The position numbers and the translations under genes are program-made. Below are positions 1 through 10,070 of a DNA stretch of 64,000 nucleotides, piece after piece; the first letter of the stretch is position 1, and the number at the start of each line of letters is the position of its first letter. The DNA comes from Rutidosis leptorrhynchoides (taxonomy: Eukaryota > Streptophyta > Magnoliopsida > Asterales > Asteraceae), in NCBI RefSeq assembly GCF_046630445.1, contig NC_092333.1, positions 185,344,001 through 185,408,000 of the forward strand, given 5' to 3'. The notes below the pieces were generated by a model that made no database searches, was not told the DNA's origin, and saw only the letters and a list, made by a program, of their open reading frames with translations.

Positions 1-1
1 G

Positions 2-91
2 GTTGCAGTCGGGGTTATTAAGAGTGTGGACAAGAAGGACCCAACTGGAGCTAAGGTGACCAAGGCTGCAGTCAAGAAGGGTGCCAAGTGA
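2..91 (+). CDS. EF1A: Translation elongation factor 1-alpha, C-terminal end (partial)
   Basis: Only the last 29 codons and the TGA stop (89-91) lie in the window; the rest is to the left. The frame starting at base 2 reads VAVGVIKSVDKKDPTGAK and ends in a lysine-rich tail (VKKGAK), which is the highly conserved C-terminus of eukaryotic EF1-alpha domain III. EF1-alpha is the cytosolic GTPase that delivers aminoacyl-tRNA to the ribosome. No break is visible in this segment. The gene converges tail to tail with the vicilin-like gene. Identification is by recognition of the conserved tail; whether the upstream part is intact cannot be judged here. Confidence 0.93.
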   Translation, partial: VAVGVIKSVDKKDPTGAKVTKAAVKKGAK

Positions 92-1807
92 AAGAGTGTT
101 CTGTTGGTTTATGTTATGTTTAGTGACTTTTATTATTATATTTACTTTTGGTTTTGGACGAAATGGTTTGGTATTTTGTATTGGAGCTTGCATTGCTGTA
201 CTCTAGCCTCGCTTGCGAGGATCCGTGGAGGTATCGAGCAACTTGTTGCTTGATGACGGCTGTGTAAGTTTCGTTTCCTTGGTGATTGCTTATAAAACTC
301 GATTTAAGATTTTCAGGTGAATCCTTTATTATGCTTGTTTTGTGGTTGCTTTAGTGTTCTCTTTGCATGTCTAATGGTTATTTTCTGCTAAAGAAGTCTT
401 TGTTTTGCCCTAAGAACCTTGGTAGCTAGTTTGTAGTTTAGTGTTGAGTGACTGAAATTATAATATGGTACGATCTAGTGGTTTGTTTGAACTTATAATA
501 TAATAACCTGCTTTGTGAGTTGGCTTTTAGTCACTAGAAACTAAGATTCTGAATGTGCTATATGAAAGTCATCTTTTTGAAAGTTTACTAAGATGCCAAA
601 GAGCGGGCCCTGTAGTTTAATGTTAGAGCTAGCCATGGCTACTGTGTCATAGAAACAAACCCTCTACGGAGTTGGCCATATCTACGACGGAAGAGAGAGA
701 GAAACCGATGTTCTTTTAGATTGAATAGGTTGTACGCATTTAGCTTTAGGTTGTACTCTACTTTTAAATATATAAATAGTGTATGTTATTATTGTTTTGA
801 TGGTAATGTTTAGTTTGAATGGATTATAGTGTTTTGGTGTTGATATGACATGATATATATGATGAAACTCTTTAGTTATGAGAAAGGAGTGGTTTAGACA
901 TCGGTGATTGGTGATTGCTTTAGCTGTTTTCTGGACAAACTGGTGTCCCCAACAAGTGATGTTCGAGAATGAATATCTTTGTTGGAAATTTGCTTTTGAT
1001 TTAGTGAAATCAAGAAGCATACCTGGCTTGTTGGGCCAAAAAAATTAAATCGAACAAAATGTCCTCAATTGATAATAGATCCGACTTTTTAAACATGTTC
1101 TTTTTAAGCTGACAAAATCTTCTTTTATAAAAAATAAATAACTACTTCAATTACTTTAATAAACCCAGCAGAGTGCAAACTAACCTTTGTTGCAACATTC
1201 ATTTTTCTCGGACTCAGGTTTATATTCCCCTTCACAAGAAGTAATTCACCAAACGCAGTCTTGAAATGTACACCAATGTTGCTGGTAGCTTTAGCTAATA
1301 CTCCAGTTTTTTATATACACACTGTTGCTGGTAGCTTTAGCTAACACTCCAGTTTTTTCTATTAGTTTCTAGTTTTTTATATTTATGAAAGTATCTGACA
1401 GAATAACTATAGCTCTATTAATTTTTTACTTTTTCCATCCATCAAAAATACTTCAAGCTCTTGTAATTAAACGGAGTTTTTTCATGAAAGATAGAAGCAA
1501 AAAACTCCGACAAAAAACTAACCAATAAAAGCTTGTTGCAAAACATAACATGCCCAATGTGTCATTGTGCTCCTTTACATTTTGTTGGTTAAAATGACTT
1601 TTCATATCCGTAACAAGAACAGTTCTCAGTTAACATAAACTATCATTATTTACTACCACAACGATACATACAAAAAAAAAAAAAAAACCTCAAGTACAGA
1701 CACGAAAACACCAACACACACATAATCCGAAAAAACACCAACACACATAATCCGAAAAAGGCTTCACAAAGCCTACTACACAAACTAGTTACAAACTTGC
1801 AAAACCA
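92..1807. other. 3' UTR of EF1A and convergent intergenic spacer
   Basis: T-rich sequence follows the EF1A stop and is probably its 3' UTR for the first ~250 bases. I see no convincing gene here: the reverse ORF at 682-1020 has no recognisable domain and a composition like translated AT-rich spacer. The spacer holds a 46-bp direct duplication (1277-1368) and an A-run at 1672-1686. The 3' UTR of the vicilin-like gene, read on the minus strand, occupies the right edge. Confidence 0.7.
1277..1368. repeat. Two-copy 46-bp direct tandem repeat
   Basis: The unit beginning TGTTGCTGGTAGCTTTAGCT occurs at 1277 and again at 1323, with a few differences near its end. It is a local duplication in the spacer with no visible function. 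Confidence 0.85.
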
Positions 1808-4800
1808 CTAATCCATCCCCATCGCCATATTATACGCGAATCCACTCTTTTTCATCCTTAGTTTCGATCCCACATTATTCATTAACACAGACCCTTTACC
1901 ATCCTCACTTTGCGGTTGATCTCCGCTCTCATCTTCCGGGATTTCAGCATCTCCACCACCCGGAGACGCTGAAGTCGAGGGCAAAATAGTCGTTTCGTGT
2001 TGCATATTAATGATCTCACCCATCCTATCTTCACTCAACCCAAAAGCAGCCGCAAACTCCGGACTTATCATGGTTTGCAAAATTGAACCTTGACCCACCA
2101 AAAACTGCGGCAAGTTGTCTCGTGCTGATGTCGAGAACCCGAAAAACACAAAGGGACTCATTCGTGATGCCACCTGGCAAAACGGAAAGTACCGTGGGAT
2201 CCAAAACACATCACCCTCGTTCACTTCTGCGTCCATTGCTGATGTTCCGTTTGGAAACACGACTTGAATGTTCCCGGTCCCACTCAACACCACTCCGTAC
2301 TCCGTTGCCGTCGGATTAATATGCGGGGCCATCATTGAGCCCTAATATTTAGTAACATCAAAGTAAGTCAAACGCATAAAAGTTTCTAAATCATAAATCA
2401 CATTTATTTGACTAATACTTTTTTATAATAATTATTTTGATTTTGATTTTGATTTTGATTACCGCAGTGAGATTAACGAGATAGACACCAAAGTCGGATG
2501 CCTTAAGCGGTTCATAATCGTCTCCATCGACCTCAACGCTCCAACCGAAATCGTTTCTAAAATCAGCCTTTCGATCGTAAATATTATACGAATCCAAATC
2601 GTCTCCGCTACTACCCTTTTTGTTTCCAAATATGAAATTCACGAACTCGGTTACGGACCATGTTGATTTTTCTTCAGTTTTGTCAGGCTTTTGTCGCGCA
2701 TTTAAAATTCTCTTCATCTGTGTTTTTCGTTCGTCTGTACCTTGCTCCAAGAAACGCTTCCACATGCTTGGTTCGGTTTGAGGTTCACTCGCATCAGGGT
2801 TCAAGTACACAATCGCGCCTTGTTGTCGGGTCGATAGTAGCTCATCAATCACATCATATGTAACCTATAAAACAAACATTGTTAGTTTCATTGTTTAGAA
2901 ACAAGAAACCAAGGTAATCACTTACATTGAATGCGGTCGCCAAAGTTTGTGTATCAAATCCAGCAAGTACTGAAGTTGGACTTGTTCCTCCACCGATGAA
3001 AAATGTCTGCAAAATTAATTTAATTTAATTAATTAAAAGCATTTTTCTTGACATATCTATCTAGTTGTTACTTTGAAGTTTACACATACATCACTAAATT
3101 AGTGATACTTGATATCACATTCATAATGTATTGGACTAATGGTCATTTATAAACCTCACCTTTTAGTCTTGGTGAAATTACATATAAACACACTTATTCA
3201 GTTGTTACAAATCGTATATTAACCAATGTTGTAAAAGTCGCGAGTCAGGGACGCATCGGCCGAGACCTAAAAAGGACGCGTCGATCGAGTCGTGGACGCG
3301 TCGGTGACGCATCGGTCGTTGACCAACGTTGACTTTATTAATAATTTCTTTAATATATATTTATATATGTATAAAATAGTTGATTATGTATCATAAGTTT
3401 CTTAAATAAGAACTTGAATTTGAATACAATCAAACTTCAAACTCAATTTATGTTACCGAGTACATAATCAGTAAGAACACAGAGAAAAGAGCGGCCCAAA
3501 AAATGAAAACAAACCCTAATTTTAAAACATATCACATCTTGATGAAAATTTGACTGATTTTGACCGTTTTGACCAACTTTGACCGAACTTTTAGCTTTGA
3601 TCGTCTTTTGAGTCGTTTTCAGAAAAAACGGGACGGAGAACTCAAAAAAATGACGCATCGGCCGATGCGTCGGACAAGTCGGCCGACTTTTACAACACTG
3701 ATATTAACTATTCATATGCAGTGGAGGATGAATTGTAGTCACGGGTATCTCTAGTTAAAAGCTAAAAAAAACTTTACACGATCCAATCCTATTAAATCCA
3801 ATGGTGTCACACACAAAAAACATTACACTATCCAGTCACTAGTTAAAAGTTCAAAAAAATTTCTATCGAATCGCGTATTTTAATGGTAGTCCGTGCTAAC
3901 ACCGGTTATAAACTAGACCGGCTAAAGGGGTAAGGTTTTACCCTTAAAAACACATCTACGGATTTGTTGGCATACGTATGTGAATAAATGCTACGTGTTT
4001 GTAACTACAATACACAATCCACGGAATAATTTAAACATTTATAAGTGTGAATATTCGACAATAATTTAGACATTAAGTAGAAATGACTAAATTTATACAT
4101 TATACAATCCATACGAAGAATGAAGTACCTGGAACGAATGCCAATCGGAGCTTTCGGCAGTATCGATAGTAGTGATGACACGTAGGCGTTGACCTCGAGC
4201 TGTGTTGACCAAATAGAACACTGAACCCGCTTGGATTCTGTATATATCTCCAGCTTTCAGATCTTTCTCTACTAATTTATCTTTATAAATTGTTCCAATT
4301 CTAACCTCACCTATACATTAATTTAACAAACAATTTTTTAGCTAATTGAAATAAATCTCGACATTTGAAAAAAAAAAATGTGTGATTACAAGGTTGATAT
4401 TTTTAAACTCGTAAATGATACATGATGATGAACTAGTCTAAAACCACGAATCATACAACATTAAATTTGTAATTTGAAATGTTTGAATAAAAAAGATTTT
4501 TCTTTTAAAGGTAAATAGTCAGCATAAGACATCGAATACTCTCATCTGTTACGTTCTTAAACCATTCGGAAAATTCGGAAAGATAGGCCGCGCGGGTTAA
4601 TCCTGAATGGATCCGGTATAAAAATGTTATCCGATTACGTTTAATTAAAAAAGTGTGATACCTCTTTCGACGAAAAAGATGACACTAGAATCCAAATATT
4701 GAGGAATAAACATGCTATTTGGTTCCATTGTAATAAACCCAATATGCATTGGACTTTGACTAAAAAGTCCACCAACACCCTTAACCACCCTCATACCACC

Positions 4801-5247
4801 AGCATCCGTCGCCACCACCCGCTTCGAATCCGACAATATATACCGTCGCGAATCCATCGGTACCCTCCCTCTACCACCCGGACCACCACTACCACCACCA
4901 CCACCACCACCTCTTTCCTCCGGTGGATAATCCCATGACCTTCCGCCACCGCCACCGCCGCCCCTTCCTCCACGACCACCTTCCGGTGGAAACACTCCCT
5001 CCCCTTTTCCTTCATGTTCTCGTCGTCTACCGCCGCCGCCACCTCCGTGTCCTCCAGCAGAGGGATAATCCCATGATGACCTTCCACCGCCACCGCCGCC
5101 ACGACCACCCTCCGGCGGAAACACTCCCTCACCTTTTCCTTCATGTTCTCGTTGTCTGTCACCTTGCCATCCTCCTCTGCCCTGTGCGTGTACTCCGGCA
5201 ACCACTACCACCACCGCTAGTAGGAAAAATACCAATTTCGATGCCAT
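1808..5247 (-). CDS. Vicilin-like (7S globulin, double-cupin) seed storage protein, 594 aa, five exons
   Basis: Exons by GT-AG junctions that keep frame: 5247-4662, 4310-4129, 3006-2926, 2864-2463 and 2341-1808 (stop included), giving 594 codons. Residues 1-21 are a signal peptide ending VHA, so the protein enters the secretory route and probably the storage vacuole. Residues 22-130 are Gly/Arg-rich and contain two copies of REHEGKGEGVFPPEGGRGG (33-51 and 76-94). Cupin 1 spans about 135-285. A charged linker follows, then cupin 2 at about 395-525 with APHINPTATEYG and GDVFWIPRYFPFCQ. It resembles the Arabidopsis At2g28490 class of vicilin-like proteins. The cupin-2 motif keeps His and Glu (PHINPTATE) but not a full HxH germin site. 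The start ATG lies in a good plant context (AACAATGGC). No frameshift or stop was found. Intron 2 holds a hAT element. Confidence 0.93.
3224..3700. mobile_element. Non-autonomous hAT-type DNA transposon (477 bp) in intron 2 of the vicilin-like gene
   Basis: The element is flanked by a perfect 8-bp duplication ATATTAAC (3216-3223 and 3701-3708). Its terminal inverted repeats read CA(A/G)TGTTGTAAAAGTCG from both ends. 8-bp duplications and CA..TG-type ends fit the hAT superfamily. Subterminal copies of GACGC(A/G)TCG(G/A) lie at 3250, 3275, 3295, 3306 and 3652 plus an inverted copy at 3662; the last two form a perfect 20-bp palindrome (3652-3671). Such repeats are usual transposase-binding sites in this superfamily. 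It encodes no transposase, so it would depend on one made elsewhere. Confidence 0.92.
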
Positions 5248-5330
5248 TGTTGAAATGTGGTTTGAGATTGATCAAGTTGTGTAGTTTAAGTAGAAGTGAT
5301 GACGTGGGACACATGGCAGGCATGCAACGA
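5248..5330 (-). promoter_or_regulatory. Putative seed-specific promoter elements of the vicilin-like gene
   Basis: Upstream of the ATG at 5247, on the gene's strand, there are an RY core (GCATGC, 5320-5325), an E-box (CATGTG, 5310-5315) and an ACGT/bZIP site (CCACGTCA, 5300-5307), all within about 80 bp. RY plus ACGT elements are the known binding sites of ABI3/FUS3-type B3 factors and ABI5/bZIP factors in seed storage promoters. I see no clear TATA box between these sites and the ATG, so the transcription start is uncertain. Confidence 0.65.
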
Positions 5331-5576
5331 TTGTTGTGGCTGTGTCATTTGATTAACATGGACACCGTTAACTTGAATAAAGTTAGTGTTTGTGTTCGTG
5401 TATAGTCTTGCACACTTGGCGCTGACTTTCTGTAAATAAATCAGGACTAATTTTTGTACTTATTTATTACTAGTTAATACCGTAGTAGTTATAGTTAGAT
5501 TTTTTTTTTTAAATGGTAATTTTTTTGATCCCACTTTCAAAAATGGAAAAAACGAAATTTTTGCTGAAAAAATGGT
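5331..5576. other. Spacer between the vicilin-like promoter and the MULE
   Basis: No gene is seen. It contains distal promoter sequence, T-runs around 5501-5530 and presumably the left terminus of the MULE. The MULE's terminal inverted repeat cannot be defined because its right end lies outside the window. Confidence 0.5.
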
Positions 5577-5580
5577 AAAA

Positions 5581-5719
5581 CCGAAGTTTGGAACTTCGGT
5601 TTTGCCATTTCCGAAGTTTCAAACTTCGGTTTTGGGTGACATGTCAGCAGAAACCCTAAACCGAAGTTTGGAACTTCGGTTTTGCAGGTTAACAGTAAAA
5701 CTGAAGTTTCAAACTTCGG
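5581..5719. repeat. Array of four near-identical short hairpins at the 5' side of the MULE
   Basis: Four copies of a 19-nt inverted repeat lie at 5581, 5611, 5661 and 5701, of the types CCGAAGTTTGGAACTTCGG and CCGAAGTTTCAAACTTCGG (the last copy starts CTG). Each is followed by TTTTG. Arms are 8-9 bp with 1-3 nt loops. They sit about 260-400 bp ahead of the MULE start codon, a position consistent with transposase-binding subterminal repeats. Confidence 0.85.
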
Positions 5720-5743
5720 TTTTGCAGTCTGCATCATCAGTCA

Positions 5744-5800
5744 CAATTATGGACTGAAACCTGCAACCCTAGTCTCAATTATGGACTGAAACCTGCTAAC
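5744..5800. repeat. Two-copy 31-bp tandem repeat in the MULE 5' region
   Basis: CAATTATGGACTGAAACCTG is present at 5744 and 5775 with matching flanks. It lies between the hairpin array and the transposase start and is probably part of the MULE leader. Confidence 0.8.
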
Positions 5801-5976
5801 CTATCATGTCAAAATATGATTTATCGTCTTTTTTCATTTATTTAAATCACCCTTATCATGGACTCAAACACAAACATCACCAAGAACACAATTCAAGCAT
5901 TTCAAAGTCAGTTTCAAACACCAACAACACAATTCAAACTAATCTTAATCAGTTTCATACATCAACAATTACAAAA

Positions 5977-7671
5977 ATGTCTATAATTCGTCCATTCATG
6001 GTTCATTTTCTTTGGGGAGGTCAAATTTCATTCCAAAATGGTTGGCTTATTGGTGATAACATAACGGTTAGAAGGAGTTTTGTGTTGACAACCAAGGTTA
6101 ACTGTATGCAGTTAAATCAAATGGCGTATAATTATGTAGGTGTGAGTCAAAGATCACACACGTTAAAAATGTTCTTGTGGGTTCTTTTCAATGAAAATGA
6201 ATGGAAAAGTGAACTTACTGATGATAACACTTTGGAAACAATATATTTTTATTCTCAGAATGATCCAAATTATGAGGCTTAAATTGAAATTTAGTTTGAG
6301 GAAGTTTTTTCAACCACCCAAGGTTCGGGTTATATGGATCTTATTCAAACTTTGGAGGGTGGTCCATCAACATCAAACCACCATTCAACAGTTGTTGAAG
6401 ATGAACAAGAACGAAGAGACGAAGTAGAAAATGTAGTAGACCCAGATGATGGTATGTCTACTGCAACCGACAATACAGTTTCTGAATATAGCATTGAAGA
6501 TAATGTTTCCGGTGACGAAGGTAGAGAGGAGCAAGTGGAACCACAATTTGAGCCTGCCCCAGTTTCACGTTTCGGGTTTGTTAATGAAGGTGAGGGTAGT
6601 AATAGTTTTCCATTCGATGACGACCAAGAAGCTTCATGGGTTTTTTATGATAAGGAGATCTGTATTATTTCCAAAGGAATGGTGTTCCAGAACAAAGCCG
6701 AACTTATTTATGCTGTTCGAAAATGAAATATACACCATAATAGAGAAATAGTTGTTACACAAAGCAAGCCGGGTTATTGGCAAACACATTGTAGAACAAC
6801 TAGCTCAAGTTATAAGGGTCCACAAGAAAGATACCATTGTGCCTGGAGTGTTAGTGGTTCGTCTCACAATCGATCGATGGTATGGAAAATAACAAAATGG
6901 AAAGATGAACACACGTGTTATGGACACGTATCAGAAAACAACAATCGTTGTTTAACCTCTAGCTTAATTGCTACTGAAATTGAACATCAAATATGTTTAA
7001 ACGTTGCTTATCCTGTTGCCAACATCCAAGCCCAAATAAAAAATACATGGCATGTAGATATCCGTTACGGCAAAGCATGGAATGCTAGGCGTATTGCAAT
7101 CGAACGATTGTTTGGAACTTGGGAAAGTAACTTTATTCATTTACCAAATTATATAAATGAATTAGTTACTACCAATCCAGACACAATTGTTGTGTTTGAA
7201 AATGGACCTGAAATTGAAGAAGGTTTCGACACCTTTAAATTTGTATTTTGGGCATTCGGTCCAGCCATTAAAGCGTTTAAAATGTGTATTCCAATGATTT
7301 GCATCGATGGCACCCATTTGAAAGGTAGTTATAAGGGTAAATTATTAACAACGGTTGCCAAAAATGCTAACAATCAACTTTTACCCATTGCCTTTGCCCT
7401 AGTTGATGAAGAAAGTAACGAAAGTTGGGTTTGGTTTTTGCAAACGCTCCAAGAAAATGTTATTGGAAACGAAAAGTTGTGTGTCATCTCTGATCGACAC
7501 CCAGGTATCTTACATGCAATGGGTGCTCAAACATATGGTTGGAAACATAGGTACTGCTTGCGCCACATTCGTAGCAACTTGTTGGGAAAATACACTAAAG
7601 TGAAATCGCTCAAACACTTGTGTTGGACAGTCGGTTCAACAACAAATCAAATATTGTACAAGAATGCTTTC
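5977..7671 (+). pseudogene. Mutator-like (MULE) transposase, N-terminal and catalytic part, interrupted
   Basis: One frame runs from ATG 5977 to the E1 insertion, broken by TAA 6280, TAG 6289 and TGA 6724. The N-terminal part looks like the MuDR-type DNA-binding region followed by an acidic linker. Then comes the MULE transposase domain: CIDGTHLKGSYKG (first catalytic Asp, about 7300), ALVDEESNESW, ISDRHPGI (second Asp, about 7490) and YCLRHIRSN. This matches the MULE family of DDE transposases that cut and paste DNA in the nucleus. The frame stops exactly at the target-site duplication of E1 and resumes at 39487, so the loss of function has at least two causes: stops and insertion. The C-terminus lies beyond E5. 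Confidence 0.9.
7667..7671 (+). repeat. Left target-site duplication of E1 (CTTTC)
   Basis: CTTTC immediately precedes the terminal TG of E1 and recurs at 39482-39486 right after its terminal CA. With one copy and E1 removed, the MULE frame is continuous, so the duplication is verified by coding continuity. Confidence 0.95.
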
Positions 7672-8318
7672 TGAGACGACCCGTCCTAATTCATCTGGAC
7701 GAATACATTACATTTGGTTACATCGCGAGGTACTTGACCTCTATATGATACATTTTACAAACATTACATTCGTTTTTAAAAGACAAACTTTCGTTACAAT
7801 GAAAGTTGACGGCATGCATACCACTTCTTAATATATCCAACTATAAATGACTTGATAATAATCTTGATGAACTCGACGACTCGAATGCAATGTCTTTTGA
7901 AATATGTCATGAATGACTCCAAGTAATATCTCTAAAATGAGCAAATGCACAGCGAAAGATTTTTTTCATATCTGAGAATAAACATGCTTTCAAGTGTCAA
8001 CCAAAAGGTTGGTGAGTTCATTAGTTTATCATAAACATTCATTTCCATCATTTTAATAGACCACAAGATTTTCATTTCTCATAAATATATGTCCCATGCA
8101 TAGAGACAAAAATATCATTCATATGGTGAACACCTGGTAACCGACATTAACAAGATGCATATAAGAATATCCTCTATCATTCGGGAAATCCTTCGGACAT
8201 GATAAAAACAACATCGAAGTACTAAAGCATCCGCAACCATGGATGGGGTTTGTTAGGCCCAATAGATCTATCTTTAGGATTCGTGTCAATTAGTAGATTG
8301 GTTTACTAATTCTTAGGT
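7672..8318 (-). repeat. E1 left LTR, first segment
   Basis: Matches 35639-36235 of the right LTR, except that the right copy lacks ~73 bp near 35928. Starts TGAGACGACCCG and contains the hairpin CGTCC-N10-GGACG at 7682-7701. Ends at the E2 target TAGGT (8314-8318). Confidence 0.93.
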
Positions 8319-8754
8319 TGAAGTGCCCCGTCCTAATCCATCTGGACGAAGTCTTCAACAGTTGGTCCCATTGCGAGGTTCTGACCTCTATATGCCATAA
8401 ACGACTCCATGTAATATGAGCAAATGCACAGCGGAAGATTTCTTTCATACATGAGAATAAACATGCTTTAAAGTGTCAACCAAAAGGTTGGTGAGTTCAT
8501 AAGTTTATCATAAAACAATAAAATTCATCATTTTGATAGACCACAAGATTTAAATGCTGCATGGTACAAATGGGCCCGAATCCTATACTCACCTGTAATG
8601 TACATGCTATATCTTTTAAACACAGTACATCTTTCTCGTGTACGAAACCATTTTCATAAATCATAGTAACCGTACACATATCTTGTGCACAAAAATAACA
8701 TACACATAACCTGTGTATAAAATCATTCTCTCGATATATAACATTTACATCAAC

Positions 8755-8847
8755 TGGTGGCAATTATCATGTCCACATAATTCAATGGTGGCAATTATCA
8801 TGTCCACATAATTCAATGGTGGCAATTATCATGTTCACATAATTCAA
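8755..8847. repeat. 31-bp tandem repeat, three copies, in the E2 LTR
   Basis: Units begin TGGTGGCAATTATCATGTCC at 8755, 8786 and 8817. The same triplet is in the other LTR at about 17657-17749, so it predates insertion of E2. Confidence 0.9.
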
Positions 8848-9661
8848 TAATAATCCTCAGAACTTCTGTCTGCATAATAATTCATTCGAGGAATGTTTTG
8901 CTTGTGTCTATCTCGTCAAACATTCATAAAAGCATTTCTTGTATTCGCAGTTCAAAATATATTTCAAAAGCGTTTAATAAAGTAGTTGTAAAAACAGCGC
9001 ATGTATTCTCAGTCCCAAAAATGTAATGAGTAAAAAAAAGGGAGCAAATGAACTCACGAATATAAATATTGTAAAACAGTTAATAAAGCATTTGCATGTA
9101 TTCTCAGCCCAAAAATGTAAAGAGTAAAAGGGATTCAAATGAACTCACAATACTGTATTTTGTAGTAAAAATACATATGACGAAACTGAACAATGCAGAG
9201 TTGGCCTTGGATTCACGAACCTATATTATTTGTATATTCATTAATACATATAATTGCAATCGAATAAATATTTATATTATTATTAGTGATAATTTTTATA
9301 TTACTATATTATATATTTTATTATATATTTATTTTGTATATTTTAAATAAAGTATTTATATATTTAAGTTATGGTTATTATATTTATTTTTATATACATA
9401 ATCTTTTGTTTACAAATATTAGTTATAGTAAAACTAGAGTAATATTAATAGTAAAAATGATAATAATTATAATACTTAATACTATTAATTAAGATAATAA
9501 TGGTTATGATTTCATTAGTGATAAAAATAATGATATTAATACTAATAATATACTTATATTAATAGTAATGGTTCTAATATTTATAAAGTGATAATAATAC
9601 TAATATTTATGAAGGTAATAATAATTTGTATTATTTTATTATAATCATAATAATAACATTA

Positions 9662-9685
9662 ATAATTAATAATAATAATCATAAC

Positions 9686-9739
<54 letters not shown>

Positions 9740-9741
9740 TA
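9662..9741. repeat. (AAT)n microsatellite next to a tRNA-like module in the E2 left LTR
   Basis: Imperfect then perfect AAT repeats. On the element's strand this tract lies immediately downstream of the tRNA-like module at 9785-9870, like the tail of a SINE. Confidence 0.85.
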
Positions 9742-9784
9742 TACTAATAATAGATAAATAATAATAAAAAATGGTTATACCCTT

Positions 9785-9870
9785 TAATAAGCTTCCTAAA
9801 AAGAATTTGCCCCAGACAAGGCTCGAACTCGAGACCTCTCGCTCGCCCACCAACACCCTCACCATCCAAT
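9785..9870 (-). other. tRNA-like (pol III promoter-like) module 1 in the E2 left LTR
   Basis: Read on the minus strand it has an A-box-like TGGATGGTGAGGG (9868-9856), then GAGGTCTC and a B-box-like GAGTTCGAGCC (9830-9820), then CTTTTTAGGAAGCTT and an AAT-rich tail. A copy is in the right LTR at about 18693-18775, and a related one is in E6 at 46137-46220. It is not a functional tRNA: no complete cloverleaf is evident. It looks like a SINE-derived or tRNA-derived piece absorbed into the LTR. Confidence 0.6.
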
Positions 9871-9994
9871 CCAATTCGTTTTTCCTGATTTTAATTGCTA
9901 CCTAAAGTATATAACCTTCCTGTCTGTTTCTCTCTCCCTGAACTCCTAATTAATCAGCTGGATGCCTTTAATAATAAACCTTCCAATAAATAAA

Positions 9995-10070
9995 AAAATA
10001 TGCCACAGCAAGGGTTCGACCCTGCGACCTCTAATTCACCCAAAGTCTCCCAGGCCACCTGCCCTACTTC
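9995..10070 (-). other. tRNA-like module 2 in the E2 left LTR
   Basis: The minus strand reads AGGTGGCCTGGGAG (A-box-like), then GAGGTCGCAGGGTCGAACCC (B-box-like with one mismatch) and then T-rich sequence with AAGGTTTATT. The arrangement parallels module 1 about 150 bp away, so they may be a tandem pair. A copy is in the right LTR at about 18895-18970. Confidence 0.5.

Noticed and set aside
682-1020. 112-codon reverse ORF in the EF1A/vicilin spacer
   Set aside because: No recognisable domain; composition is that of AT-rich spacer; no splice or promoter evidence.
4791-5201. 136-codon reverse ORF and forward ORFs over exon 1 of the vicilin-like gene
   Set aside because: They are shadows in other frames of GGN-rich coding sequence.
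8497-8763. 88-codon reverse ORF repeated at 17399-17665 (and ORFs at 10575-10787/19475-19687)
   Set aside because: These are LTR duplicates within E2; no domain and no independent evidence of coding.
8755-8847. CRISPR-like array
   Set aside because: Three contiguous 31-bp units without unique spacers in a plant LTR; a simple tandem repeat.
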